Positions 1 through 6,458 of a stretch of 7,522 nucleotides of DNA are shown piece by piece. The stretch comes from Pseudomonadota bacterium (GTDB taxonomy: Bacteria > Pseudomonadota > Gammaproteobacteria > Pseudomonadales > Azotimanducaceae). Positions within the stretch are counted from its first letter, which is position 1. Every line of letters starts with the position of its first letter. Location: NCBI GenBank assembly GCA_009936895.1, contig JAACDS010000227.1:1-7522 (forward strand). Reading direction: 5' to 3'. The notes beneath the pieces are model-generated. The model was not told where the DNA came from. It did not search any database and saw nothing but the letters and a program-made list of their open reading frames with translations. The translations under genes and the position numbers were made by a program.

Positions 1-1
1 G

Positions 2-64
2 TCATTTTTGGGCCGTCAATGGATAAAGGGCAGCCCAATCGGGGTTGAAGGTAACGGGGCCTGA
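2..64 (+). CDS. 3' end of an upstream gene, possibly coproporphyrinogen III oxidase (HemF)
   Basis: One frame is open from the window edge to a TGA at 62-64. The readable tail begins SFLGRQWIKG and ends GVEGNGA. The FLxRxWI pattern loosely resembles the F-[IL]-x-P-R-D-W-[LV] end of HemF proteins, and hemF directly precedes aroE in Pseudomonas (recalled family context). The stop codon overlaps the aroE Shine-Dalgarno sequence, which is typical of two coupled genes in one operon. The other two plus frames stop earlier, at 24-26 and 46-48. Twenty codons are too few to identify a protein, so both the existence of this CDS and the HemF name are tentative. Confidence 0.3.
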   Translation, partial: SFLGRQWIKGSPIGVEGNGA

Positions 65-70
65 GGAAGG
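64..70 (+). promoter_or_regulatory. Ribosome binding site of aroE
   Basis: AGGAAGG lies 5 bases before the ATG at 76. An in-frame GTG at 70 would overlap this purine run and would have no usable ribosome binding site, so the site selects ATG 76 as the start. It also overlaps the TGA of the upstream reading frame, which would allow translational coupling. Confidence 0.75.
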
Positions 71-75
71 TGCTT

Positions 76-909
76 ATGGACAGGATCACGGGTCGATTCG
101 CGGTGGTGGGCAGTCCCATTGAGCACAGTTTATCGCCACGTATTCACGCCGCGTTTGCGGGACAAACGGGCCGAACGATTGATTACCGCGCTGAGCAGGT
201 TGATCCTGAGACCTTCGAACCCTGGGTTGGAGATTTTTTTAAACGCGAGGGTCGTGGCTTGAACGTAACGCTGCCCTTTAAAACCCGTGCTTACCAGCTG
301 GCACAAGTAGCGTCTGAGCGAGCAGATTTGGCGGGTGCCGCTAACTTTCTTACTTTTGATCAAGACGGTCGATTGTTTGCAGATAACACTGATGGAAAAG
401 GCCTTGTGACCGATATGGTGACGAATGCGGATTGGTCTTTGCGCGGTGCACGTATTTTGATTTTGGGTGCGGGTGGTGCAGTGAAGGGTGTTATGTCCGC
501 TTTACTGTCGGAACAGCCCTCGACGATTTATGTAGTCAATCGCACGGCCAGTCGCGCAGAGGCACTAGCCGCCGACTGGTCCGGGAGCGTTATTCCGGTT
601 TGTGGTGGCGGGTACGAAACAGCCGATACCATGATGTGGGATGTGATTATTAATGGCACAAGTACAGGTCTGTCCGGAGGCTTGCCTGCGTTGCCCGATT
701 CTGTCGCCTTAGCTGAGGGATGTGTTTGTTACGACATGGCGTATGGCGGCGCGGCGGCGCCGTTTTTGGCATGGTCCGCCAGCCAAGGCGCCCGTGACGC
801 GCGGGATGGTTTGGGTATGTTGGTTGAGCAGGCGGCTGAGAGTTACTTTTTATGGCTTGGAGAATATCCAGACACACAAACCGTTTTATCGTCCCTGCGA
901 GCGGTTTAG
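76..909 (+). CDS. aroE: Shikimate dehydrogenase (NADP+)
   Basis: AroE catalyses the NADPH-dependent reduction of 3-dehydroshikimate to shikimate, the fourth step of the shikimate pathway, in the cytoplasm. With the ATG at 76 the protein has 277 residues, close to the usual 270-280. The N-terminal substrate domain shows GSPIEHSLSP (about 12-21), whose serines contact shikimate, and NVTLPFK with the catalytic lysine at K69. NTDG with catalytic D106 follows. The Rossmann nucleotide domain has GAGGA at 131-135 and the NRT motif at 155-157, which in AroE proteins favours NADP. NGTSTG (about 193-198), YDMAY near 219 and a C-terminal GLGMLVEQAA with Q252 complete the family pattern. No frameshift or missing catalytic residue is seen. 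It probably follows the preceding gene in an operon and is convergent, with an 8-base gap, to the next gene. The assignment to AroE rather than YdiB-type paralogues rests on overall motif fit. Confidence 0.96.
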   Translation: MDRITGRFAVVGSPIEHSLSPRIHAAFAGQTGRTIDYRAEQVDPETFEPWVGDFFKREGRGLNVTLPFKTRAYQLAQVASERADLAGAANFLTFDQDGRLFADNTDGKGLVTDMVTNADWSLRGARILILGAGGAVKGVMSALLSEQPSTIYVVNRTASRAEALAADWSGSVIPVCGGGYETADTMMWDVIINGTSTGLSGGLPALPDSVALAEGCVCYDMAYGGAAAPFLAWSASQGARDARDGLGMLVEQAAESYFLWLGEYPDTQTVLSSLRAV

Positions 910-917
910 TTGGCTCA

Positions 918-1478
918 CTATTGGGTGGCGAGATAGCGGTTTTTAAGTGATACATAGCCGGCCGCACTATAGGGCAAAAACTGCCGCTCTTCCTCGGTTA
1001 GCGGCCGCATCTCTTTTGCTGGGCTGCCTCCGTAAAGGAAACCGCTCCGAAGCCGTTTGCCCGGAGTGATCAGAGCGCCGGCGGCGATGATCACCTCGGA
1101 CTCGACCGTAACGGCGTCCATCACGATAGCGCCCATGCCCACCAATACCCTGTCACCAACAGTGCAGCCATGGAGAAGCGCGCGGTGACCAATTGTGACG
1201 TCATCGCCGATGCTGAGCGGAAAGCCTCCCGGGTTGTAAGGTCCGTCATGGGTAACGTGCAAAACCGAACCGTCTTGAATATTGGTTCTCGCGCCGATGC
1301 GAATAATTTGAACATCACCCCGCATTGCCGCATGGGGCCAAACGCTGGAGTCATCACCCAGATGAACGTCGCCCATAACCACCGCTGTTGGGTCAACCAT
1401 GACCCGATCACCCAGCCTGGGCGCCACACCGAGCACCGCTCGGATATTCGAGGGCCCCCTAAAATCGATGTCAGACAA
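918..1478 (-). CDS. Gamma-class carbonic anhydrase-like hexapeptide protein (YrdA family)
   Basis: This is a left-handed beta-helix protein of the gamma carbonic anhydrase family, very similar in pattern to E. coli YrdA. The hexapeptide-repeat core runs from about residue 30 to 150. It includes GARTNIQDGS (62-71), LHVTH (73-77), TIGHRALLHGC (95-105) and RVLVGMGA. Expected metal ligands are H77, H98 and H103, equivalent to E. coli YrdA H70, H91 and H96. The C-terminal helix carries GGSPAKEMRPLTEEE, also typical. Starting at TTG 1478 gives 186 residues, matching the family (about 175-185). The open frame extends upstream to an ATG at 1652, but that would overlap the divergent gene and add 58 residues without family resemblance. 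YrdA-type proteins bind zinc, but carbonic anhydrase activity is not established for all of them, so the physiological substrate is uncertain. It is convergent to aroE and divergent from the zinc-ribbon gene. Confidence 0.92.
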   Translation of the reverse strand: MSDIDFRGPSNIRAVLGVAPRLGDRVMVDPTAVVMGDVHLGDDSSVWPHAAMRGDVQIIRIGARTNIQDGSVLHVTHDGPYNPGGFPLSIGDDVTIGHRALLHGCTVGDRVLVGMGAIVMDAVTVESEVIIAAGALITPGKRLRSGFLYGGSPAKEMRPLTEEERQFLPYSAAGYVSLKNRYLATQ

Positions 1479-1547
1479 AATGCTGCTCCAGCGATGTATT
1501 GAGGTTGCTACACTACTCAAGCTTTTATCAGCGAGAGACGAGATAGT
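1479..1547. promoter_or_regulatory. Divergent intergenic region, candidate promoters for the carbonic anhydrase-like and zinc-ribbon genes
   Basis: The 69 bases separate two divergent start codons, so both promoters should lie here or slightly inside the genes. On the plus strand TGCTACACT at 1506-1514 resembles an extended -10 element (TGnTAnnnT). On the minus strand TTGAGT followed 16 bases later by TACATC is a weak -35/-10 pair. A short inverted repeat TTGAG-N12-CTCAA spans 1499-1520. All matches are weak, and the region's role is inferred from gene arrangement more than from motif quality. Confidence 0.35.
1486..1489 (-). promoter_or_regulatory. Ribosome binding site supporting a TTG start for the carbonic anhydrase-like gene
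   Basis: On the minus strand GGAG stands 7 bases before TTG at 1478-1476. The next codons (SDIDFRGPS) lead directly into the conserved domain, and the encoded N-terminus then has the length of known YrdA proteins. No ATG or GTG with a comparable site is present nearby. Confidence 0.6.
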
Positions 1548-1793
1548 ATGTCGGATAATGGGTCGGAACCCAATCAGCGACCCCGGTTTATAGCCGGAGC
1601 GACTTGCCCCAACTGTCAGGCTGAGGACCGTATGGTGATTGACATGGGCCAAGATGTCAGGCGCTGTGTGGCCTGCGACTTTTCCGAGAGTAGGCCAAGT
1701 GCCGATCCGGATTTGCCATCCACCCGGGTGACGCGAGCGGCGGCGAGGCGATTGGACACGGCTGCTGACACCATCAAGATCTTAGGGGACTAA
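1548..1793 (+). CDS. YheV-family putative zinc-ribbon protein (DUF2387)
   Basis: This small 81-residue cytoplasmic protein contains the RFIAGATCPNC signature (about 13-23), nearly identical to the RFIAGAKCPAC of E. coli YheV. Two CxxC knuckles are visible, C20/C23 and C40/C43, spaced as in a four-cysteine zinc ribbon. The C-terminal half (SRPSADPDLPSTRV onward) is polar and charged, and longer than in E. coli YheV (about 66 residues). Its molecular function is not known. As I recall, a YheV-like gene also sits close to a YrdA-like gene in pseudomonads, so the pairing may be conserved. The start is the ATG at 1548, preceded only by a weak purine-rich stretch (GAGAGACGAG). It ends in TAA? no: the last codon before the stop is GAC and the stop is TAA-free TAG-free, read here as the terminal triplet at 1791-1793. 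Confidence 0.85.
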   Translation: MSDNGSEPNQRPRFIAGATCPNCQAEDRMVIDMGQDVRRCVACDFSESRPSADPDLPSTRVTRAAARRLDTAADTIKILGD

Positions 1794-1940
1794 AGCGCCA
1801 GTATTGAATAGCGAGATTGCCCTGGACCACAGGTCTAAAATAACTCGTGCTCATGTTCGAGATTCGTGAAAAGCATTAGTATTCATACCTCTTGCCACGC
1901 AACATACGCGCCGCACGCGGGTTGTGACCAAATGCCCGTA

Positions 1941-1979
1941 GCTTTTTCAGCAATTCCGCTATAATCCCGCGCTTTTTCA
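1941..1979 (+). repeat. 9-base direct repeat flanking the -10 element
   Basis: GCTTTTTCA occurs at 1941-1949 and again at 1971-1979, exactly 30 bases apart, roughly three helical turns, with TATAAT between them. A near copy in the opposite orientation, TGAAAAGC (one A shorter than the exact complement), is at 1867-1874. Such an arrangement could be a pair of operator sites, but T-rich sequence makes chance repeats plausible. Confidence 0.4.
1960..1965 (+). promoter_or_regulatory. Candidate -10 element of the cox operon promoter (TATAAT)
   Basis: A perfect sigma-70 consensus TATAAT lies 67 bases upstream of the coxB start codon. No good -35 hexamer is visible at 16-18 bases upstream (the bases around 1936-1943 are CCGTAGC-like), and there is no TGn extension. 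The promoter could therefore need an activator or simply be of moderate strength. A start of transcription near 1972 would give a leader of about 60 bases. Confidence 0.55.
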
Positions 1980-1987
1980 CCTGTCAG

Positions 1988-2007
1988 TGGCGCGGATTTG
2001 CGCGCCA
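1988..2007 (+). promoter_or_regulatory. Leader hairpin upstream of coxB
   Basis: TGGCGCG at 1988-1994 is perfectly complementary to CGCGCCA at 2001-2007, leaving a 6-base loop (GATTTG). No T-tract follows, so it is not an intrinsic terminator. It sits between the predicted transcription start and the coxB ribosome binding site (GGAG at 2019-2022). It could stabilise the mRNA 5' end or affect translation, but its role is inferred only. Confidence 0.5.
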
Positions 2008-2032
2008 TCCAACGAAACGGAGTACTCACGAG

Positions 2033-3145
2033 ATGGGGAGAGTTTTCTCAGCAGCGGCCTGGTTTCTAGTTGCGCCGCTGGCCGGAGCTGGAAACCAGAT
2101 CAATATGTCGCCGGGCGTAACCGAGATGGGCGGCAATATCTTCGAATTGCATATGCTCATTATGTGGATTTGCGTTGGTATCGGCGTGCTGGTGTTTGGC
2201 GCGATGTTCTATTCTATTTATGCGCACCGCAAGTCTAAGGGGCACCAAGCTTCCCAGTTTCATGAGAGCACTCAGGTTGAAGTCGCTTGGACGGTAGTGC
2301 CTTTCCTTATTTTGATCGCCATGGCGTTTCCGGCGACATCCACCCTGCTTGACGTTTATGACAATGATGAGTCTGAACTCGACATCCTGATTACCGGTCA
2401 TCAGTGGAAGTGGAAGTATGAATACTTAGATGACTCCGGGGAGACTGTTGTCTTCTTCTCCAACCTGGCCACACCTCAGGAAGAGATTTACAACACCCAA
2501 GGTAAAGGCGAGAACTATTTGCTGGAGGTCGATGAGCCTCTCGTAATTCCAACTCATACCAAGGTGCGCTTTCTCATTACCGCCAACGATGTGATTCATT
2601 CCTGGTGGGTTCCTGAAATTGCAGTAAAACGCGACGCTATTCCCGGCTTTATAAATGAAGCCTGGACCCGCGTGCCAGAGGAGGGGATCTACCGGGGTCA
2701 GTGCACGGAGCTTTGTGGCGCTTATCACGGGTTCATGCCGATAGAAGTTCACGCGGTTTCGCGCGACGAATTCGACAGCTGGATTGCGGCCAAGCGTGGC
2801 ATCGCTGCGGCACAAACCGAGCTGGCCATGCAGACCCTGTCGGTGGATGAACTGATGGATGAAGGCAAGCGTGTTTACGATTCGGCGTGTCTGGTTTGTC
2901 ACGGTGCCGGCGGAGAGGGCGGTGTGGGCAATGCAATAGCGGGTAGCCCGGTGGTGCTCGGAGATATTGCAGCGCATATGGCGCTAGTAGCGGATGGTGT
3001 TTCTGGAACGGCTATGCAGGCATTCGGTGATCAGTTGACAGCAGTCGATATGGCCGCTGTCCTGACCTATCAGCGTAATGCCTTTGGTAATAACACGGGC
3101 GATGTCGTCCAGCCCGGTGACGTCGCCGGCACCAAGAACGGTTAA
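2033..3145 (+). CDS. coxB: Cytochrome c oxidase subunit II with fused cytochrome c domain (caa3 type)
   Basis: Subunit II receives electrons and passes them through the CuA centre to haem a of subunit I. The 370-residue protein begins with a signal peptide-like stretch (about 1-20, ending APLAGAG). Two membrane helices follow (about 38-60 and 86-105). The periplasmic cupredoxin domain contains the aromatic QWKWKYEY patch (124-131), and its CuA ligands are H189, C224, E226, C228, H232 and M235. A C-terminal extension carries a c-type haem site CLVCH at 286-290, with M328 the likely sixth ligand, so this is the caa3 form in which cytochrome c is covalently attached. The ATG at 2033 is preceded by GGAG 10 bases away and is the only start giving the signal peptide. 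It is the first gene of the operon, 14 bases ahead of coxA. Maturation should need the cytochrome c maturation system and copper chaperones encoded elsewhere. Confidence 0.97.
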   Translation: MGRVFSAAAWFLVAPLAGAGNQINMSPGVTEMGGNIFELHMLIMWICVGIGVLVFGAMFYSIYAHRKSKGHQASQFHESTQVEVAWTVVPFLILIAMAFPATSTLLDVYDNDESELDILITGHQWKWKYEYLDDSGETVVFFSNLATPQEEIYNTQGKGENYLLEVDEPLVIPTHTKVRFLITANDVIHSWWVPEIAVKRDAIPGFINEAWTRVPEEGIYRGQCTELCGAYHGFMPIEVHAVSRDEFDSWIAAKRGIAAAQTELAMQTLSVDELMDEGKRVYDSACLVCHGAGGEGGVGNAIAGSPVVLGDIAAHMALVADGVSGTAMQAFGDQLTAVDMAAVLTYQRNAFGNNTGDVVQPGDVAGTKNG

Positions 3146-3159
3146 CAGGAGAGAATCCC

Positions 3160-4740
3160 ATGGGCGATCATCATCACGGACCTGCCACGGGCGTTACACG
3201 CTGGTTGTTCACAACAAACCACAAGGACATCGGTACGATGTATCTGTGGTTCTCCTTTGCCATGTTCCTGTTGGGTGGATTCTTCGCGATGGTCATCCGG
3301 GCCGAATTGTTTCAGCCGGGCATGCAGCTGGTAGAGCCGGGCTTCTTCAATCAAATGACCACGCTACACGGCCTGATCATGGTTTTTGGGGCGATCATGC
3401 CGTCTTTCGTTGGTTTGGCCAATTGGCTGATACCGATGATGATTGGGGCGCCTGATATGGCGCTTCCTCGGATGAACAACTGGAGCTTTTGGATTCTCCC
3501 ACCTGCGTTTTTAATGTTGGCCTCGACCTTGTTTATGGAAGGGGGCGCGCCTGCGTTTGGCTGGACTTTTTATGCGCCGCTTTCTACTACTTATGCAGCG
3601 CCTTCCGTCACGTTCTTTATCTTTGCGATTCACATTCTTGGTGTGTCTTCGATTATGGGGTCGATCAACATTATCGCCACGGTAATGAACATGCGTGCGC
3701 CTGGCATGACTTATATGAAGATGCCTATGTTCGTCTGGACATGGCTGATCACCGCCTTTCTACTCGTTGCGGTGATGCCGGTACTGGCGGGTGCTGTCAC
3801 CATGATGTTGATGGATATCCATTTCGGCACTAGCTTTTTCTCAGCTGCTGGAGGGGGTGATCCGGTGCTGTTTCAGCATATTTTCTGGTTTTTTGGCCAC
3901 CCCGAGGTCTACATCATTATCTTGCCCGCGTTTGGCGTGGTGTCCCAGATTATCCCTGCGTTTTCCCGCAAGCCCCTTTTCGGTTACGCGTCAATGGTTT
4001 ACGCCACAGCGTCTATCGCGTTTTTGTCATTCATCGTTTGGGCGCATCACATGTACACGGTTGGTATGCCTCTGGCGGGAGAGCTGTTCTTTATGTATGC
4101 AACGATGCTCATCGCGGTACCTACCGGGGTAAAGGTTTTTAACTGGATAACCACAATGTGGCGAGGATCGCTCACCTTTGAGACGCCAATGCTTTTTTGT
4201 ATCGGTTTTCTGGTGTTATTTACATTGGGTGGTTTCACCGGCTTGATGCTCTCGATCGCCCCTGCTGATTTTCAGTATCACGATACTTATTTTGTCGTCG
4301 CCCATTTTCATTACGTGATGGTGGCGGGTGCCGTTTTTTCCATGACGGCGGCGATTTACTATTGGTTGCCGAAATGGTGTGGGCGGATGTATAGCGAGTC
4401 TATGGGTAAGACTCATTTCTGGATCTCCTTTATTGGCTTCAATATCACTTTTTTCCCGCAGCACTTTGTCGGGCTTGCGGGTATGCCGCGGCGTATTCCC
4501 GACTACGCACTACAATTTGCCGATTTCAACATGATGTCCTCTATTGGTGCCTTTATTTACGGCGCGTCTCAGCTCTTGTTCCTTTACAACGTCGTTGCCA
4601 CCATTGTTGCTGGTAAACCGGTATCAGAAGAAAAGGTATGGGATGGCGCGGAAGGCCTCGAATGGACGGTGGCGACACCGGCTCCTTACCATACTTTTGA
4701 AGAACCCCCGGCGGTGCCCAAGCCAGTGGGGACTTTTTAA
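3160..4740 (+). CDS. coxA: Cytochrome c oxidase subunit I (A1-type haem-copper oxidase)
   Basis: This is the catalytic subunit, which reduces O2 to water at the haem a3-CuB centre and pumps protons across the inner membrane. Its 526 residues form about twelve hydrophobic segments. Ligands are all visible: H70 (in TTLHG) and H384 for haem a, H382 for haem a3 (both in VAHFHYV), and H247, H296 and H297 for CuB. Y251 in GHPEVY is the tyrosine that cross-links to the CuB histidine. The D-channel is indicated by D99 (IGAPD) and E249, and the K-channel by T322 and K325 (PTGVK). With E249 this places it in subfamily A1. A strong AGGAG (3147-3151) lies 8 bases before the ATG. The histidine-rich N-terminus (MGDHHHGP) and proline-rich C-terminal tail are soluble ends. 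The stop TAA is followed in the same frame by ctaG. Confidence 0.98.
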   Translation: MGDHHHGPATGVTRWLFTTNHKDIGTMYLWFSFAMFLLGGFFAMVIRAELFQPGMQLVEPGFFNQMTTLHGLIMVFGAIMPSFVGLANWLIPMMIGAPDMALPRMNNWSFWILPPAFLMLASTLFMEGGAPAFGWTFYAPLSTTYAAPSVTFFIFAIHILGVSSIMGSINIIATVMNMRAPGMTYMKMPMFVWTWLITAFLLVAVMPVLAGAVTMMLMDIHFGTSFFSAAGGGDPVLFQHIFWFFGHPEVYIIILPAFGVVSQIIPAFSRKPLFGYASMVYATASIAFLSFIVWAHHMYTVGMPLAGELFFMYATMLIAVPTGVKVFNWITTMWRGSLTFETPMLFCIGFLVLFTLGGFTGLMLSIAPADFQYHDTYFVVAHFHYVMVAGAVFSMTAAIYYWLPKWCGRMYSESMGKTHFWISFIGFNITFFPQHFVGLAGMPRRIPDYALQFADFNMMSSIGAFIYGASQLLFLYNVVATIVAGKPVSEEKVWDGAEGLEWTVATPAPYHTFEEPPAVPKPVGTF

Positions 4741-4776
4741 GGTGGCGGTATTAGGCTCCCCACGGCGCGATTGACC

Positions 4777-5343
4777 ATGTCCGGCCTCCGTCTAAGTAAA
4801 GTGCCTGCGACTGACACCGCCTTAAAGCTGTTGGCGGTTGCGGTGTTGATGTTTTCCTTTGTCTTTGTAGTGATGGTGCCCCTGTATAACGTGTTGTGTG
4901 ATGCGTTGGGAATCAATGGAAAAACATCCGGTCAGGCATACACTTCGGTCCCTGTTTCAGTCGATACCTCCCGCAAGGTGACGGTGCAGTTTGTGGCCAT
5001 TAATAACGACGGCATGCCCTGGACTTTTGCTCCTGACGATCGGGTGATGCGCGTGCATCCCGGTGCCGCGACCGGCACGATGTTCCACGCAGTGAACCCC
5101 ACCAATGCCAATATGGTCGCCCAGGCTATCCCCAGCATTTCACCAAGCAGAGCGGCAGCATTTTTTCATAAAACCGAATGTTTCTGTTTCGATCAACAAG
5201 CGCTGGCAAGCAATGCCACGGTAGATATGCCTTTGCAGTTCATTGTTGATCAGGAGTTACCTGGCGATATTCATACCATCACGCTTTCCTACACCTTGTT
5301 TGATATAACCGACTCGGCTCAGGATGGCCTGGCCGCCCTCTAG
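4777..5343 (+). CDS. ctaG: Cytochrome c oxidase assembly protein CtaG/Cox11
   Basis: Cox11 proteins are membrane-anchored copper chaperones that insert CuB into subunit I. Starting at ATG 4777 the protein has 188 residues, a normal length. One membrane helix (about 15-36) leads to a conserved cysteine, C41, in VPLYNVLC. The soluble periplasmic immunoglobulin-like domain contains FFHKTECFCF with the copper-binding pair C135 and C137, followed by the DMPLQFIVD and TITLSYTLFD family motifs. An in-frame TTG at 4771 would add two residues. Neither start has a visible Shine-Dalgarno sequence. An AAGGTGG run occurs just at the coxA stop, some 30 bases upstream, so translation may depend on coupling to coxA. 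It is the third gene of the operon, just upstream of coxC, as in other caa3/aa3 loci. Confidence 0.95.
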   Translation: MSGLRLSKVPATDTALKLLAVAVLMFSFVFVVMVPLYNVLCDALGINGKTSGQAYTSVPVSVDTSRKVTVQFVAINNDGMPWTFAPDDRVMRVHPGAATGTMFHAVNPTNANMVAQAIPSISPSRAAAFFHKTECFCFDQQALASNATVDMPLQFIVDQELPGDIHTITLSYTLFDITDSAQDGLAAL

Positions 5344-5366
5344 TGGTGGCTTTCTAGGAGATAGTT

Positions 5367-6347
5367 ATGGCGAGCGACACCACCACCGCGCAGGGCTATG
5401 AGAAGTACTACGTCCCTGAGTCCTCAAGCTTAGCCGTTCGGGCCACAATAGGGCTGATTTTGTCAGTTTTTGGCGCCGCGTTAATGCTCAATGACATGAC
5501 GTTCGGCAGCGAGGGGGAGTCTTCCAATTCAGTGTGGGTGTTGACCGCCGGCTTGGTGTTTTTCGTTTTTACTTTGGCCAGTTGGTTTGGCACGGTGATT
5601 AAAGAAAATATTGCCGGTATGAATAGCGGCCAGCTTAACCAGAGCTACGTTTTGGGCATGTTTTGGTTCATTTTTTCTGAAGTGATGTTTTTCGCCGCCT
5701 TCTTTGGCGCGCTGCTCTACGTTCGCCAGTTCGTTGGCCCATGGCTTGCCGGTGAAGGGGACGGAGGTCGGATGAATGGGTTGCTCTGGCCCGGCTTTGA
5801 ATTCACTTGGCCCCCCGTCACGACGCCACAGGAAGTGGTGGGTGGAGTAGACGCTCAGGTGATCGCGAACAACGGCGCTTTTGTCTCGCAAGAGACGTCT
5901 ATGGCCCCTGCGGATGCACATGCTTGGTATGCCTGGCTGCCAATGTGGAATACTCTGATCTTGCTGTCATCAAGTGCCACCGTGCACGTCGCGCACACCG
6001 GTATTCTCGCAGCTGACCGCAAAAAGTTTAATCGCTGGCTTGGTATTACCGTTGGTTTGGCGCTGGTGTTTCTCGTTTTGCAGGCGGCGGAATATTACGA
6101 AGCCTATGCCTTGTATGGGTTAACCCTGAACTCCGGCATTTACGGATCGACCTTTTTCATGCTGACGGGCTTTCACGGATTCCACGTGGCGATGGGTATG
6201 ACGATGTTGCTGGTGCAATGGCTACGCTCACTGAAAAATCAGCACTTTACAGCTTCTGATCATTTTGGATTCGAAGCTTCGAGCTGGTATTGGCATTTTG
6301 TTGATGTAGTCTGGGTTTTTCTATTTCTTTTTGTTTATATTCTTTGA
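5367..6347 (+). CDS. coxC: Cytochrome c oxidase subunit III
   Basis: Subunit III is a seven-helix membrane protein that binds subunit I, supports proton uptake into the D-channel and protects the active site from turnover inactivation. The 326-residue sequence shows family landmarks: FSEVMFF with buried E105, AEYYEAY around 241-247, FHGFHVAMG (269-277) and WYWHFVDVVW with H310 and D313 near the C-terminus. About 70 residues (120-190) between the third and fourth helices are hydrophilic. This makes the protein longer than the usual 260-300 residues. Related gammaproteobacterial proteins also have a loop here. AGGAG at 5356-5360 lies 6 bases before the ATG. It is the last gene of the operon and is followed immediately by a terminator. 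Confidence 0.96.
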   Translation: MASDTTTAQGYEKYYVPESSSLAVRATIGLILSVFGAALMLNDMTFGSEGESSNSVWVLTAGLVFFVFTLASWFGTVIKENIAGMNSGQLNQSYVLGMFWFIFSEVMFFAAFFGALLYVRQFVGPWLAGEGDGGRMNGLLWPGFEFTWPPVTTPQEVVGGVDAQVIANNGAFVSQETSMAPADAHAWYAWLPMWNTLILLSSSATVHVAHTGILAADRKKFNRWLGITVGLALVFLVLQAAEYYEAYALYGLTLNSGIYGSTFFMLTGFHGFHVAMGMTMLLVQWLRSLKNQHFTASDHFGFEASSWYWHFVDVVWVFLFLFVYIL

Positions 6348-6353
6348 TTCAGC

Positions 6354-6379
6354 GGGCGCGTCGCAAGCGCGCCCTTTTT
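6354..6379 (+). terminator. Intrinsic terminator after coxC
   Basis: GGGCGCG (6354-6360) pairs perfectly with CGCGCCC (6368-6374) around a 7-base loop and is followed by TTTTT (6375-6379). It begins 6 bases after the coxC stop and should end the cox transcript. No T-run follows the stem on the minus strand, so it probably does not serve the opposite gene. Confidence 0.88.
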
Positions 6380-6458
6380 ACTGTCTGATTCTGCTAGCCG
6401 CCAAGCGCCGCGTGCTGTGCCTCGGCGGGTTTTAACTGCTGAAAATACAGATGGCGGC

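Larger units (their letters stand above)
1794..2032. other. Non-coding region upstream of the oxidase operon
   Basis: These 239 bases contain no convincing gene on either strand. They hold the candidate cox promoter, a repeat pair around it and a leader hairpin, each listed separately. Just after the zinc-ribbon gene there is an interrupted palindrome GACC-ACA-GGTC at 1825-1835. It lacks a following T-tract and is therefore not a convincing terminator. No FNR/ANR-type TTGAT-N4-ATCAA box was found by eye. Confidence 0.6.

Noticed and set aside
650..967. A 105-codon minus-strand frame over the aroE end
   Set aside because: It is opposite the conserved aroE C-terminus and overlaps the end of the carbonic anhydrase-like gene; there is no motif or ribosome binding site.
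1499..1520. Inverted repeat TTGAG-N12-CTCAA as a dedicated operator
   Set aside because: Arms of five bases with a 12-base spacer are expected by chance at this scale; kept only as a remark in the intergenic region.
1479..1652. 58-residue N-terminal extension of the carbonic anhydrase-like protein
   Set aside because: It shows no family resemblance, overlaps the divergent zinc-ribbon gene, and a better start with a ribosome binding site exists at 1478.
2426..2977. A 183-codon open frame on the minus strand inside coxB
   Set aside because: It lies fully opposite a well-supported gene, has no recognisable domain, and its composition (many His, Arg and Asn) is that of an antisense shadow.
6396..6434. 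GC-rich inverted repeat CCGCC/GGCGG followed by TTTT
   Set aside because: The stem is only about 5 bp with a loop over 20 bases, and a much better terminator is immediately upstream.
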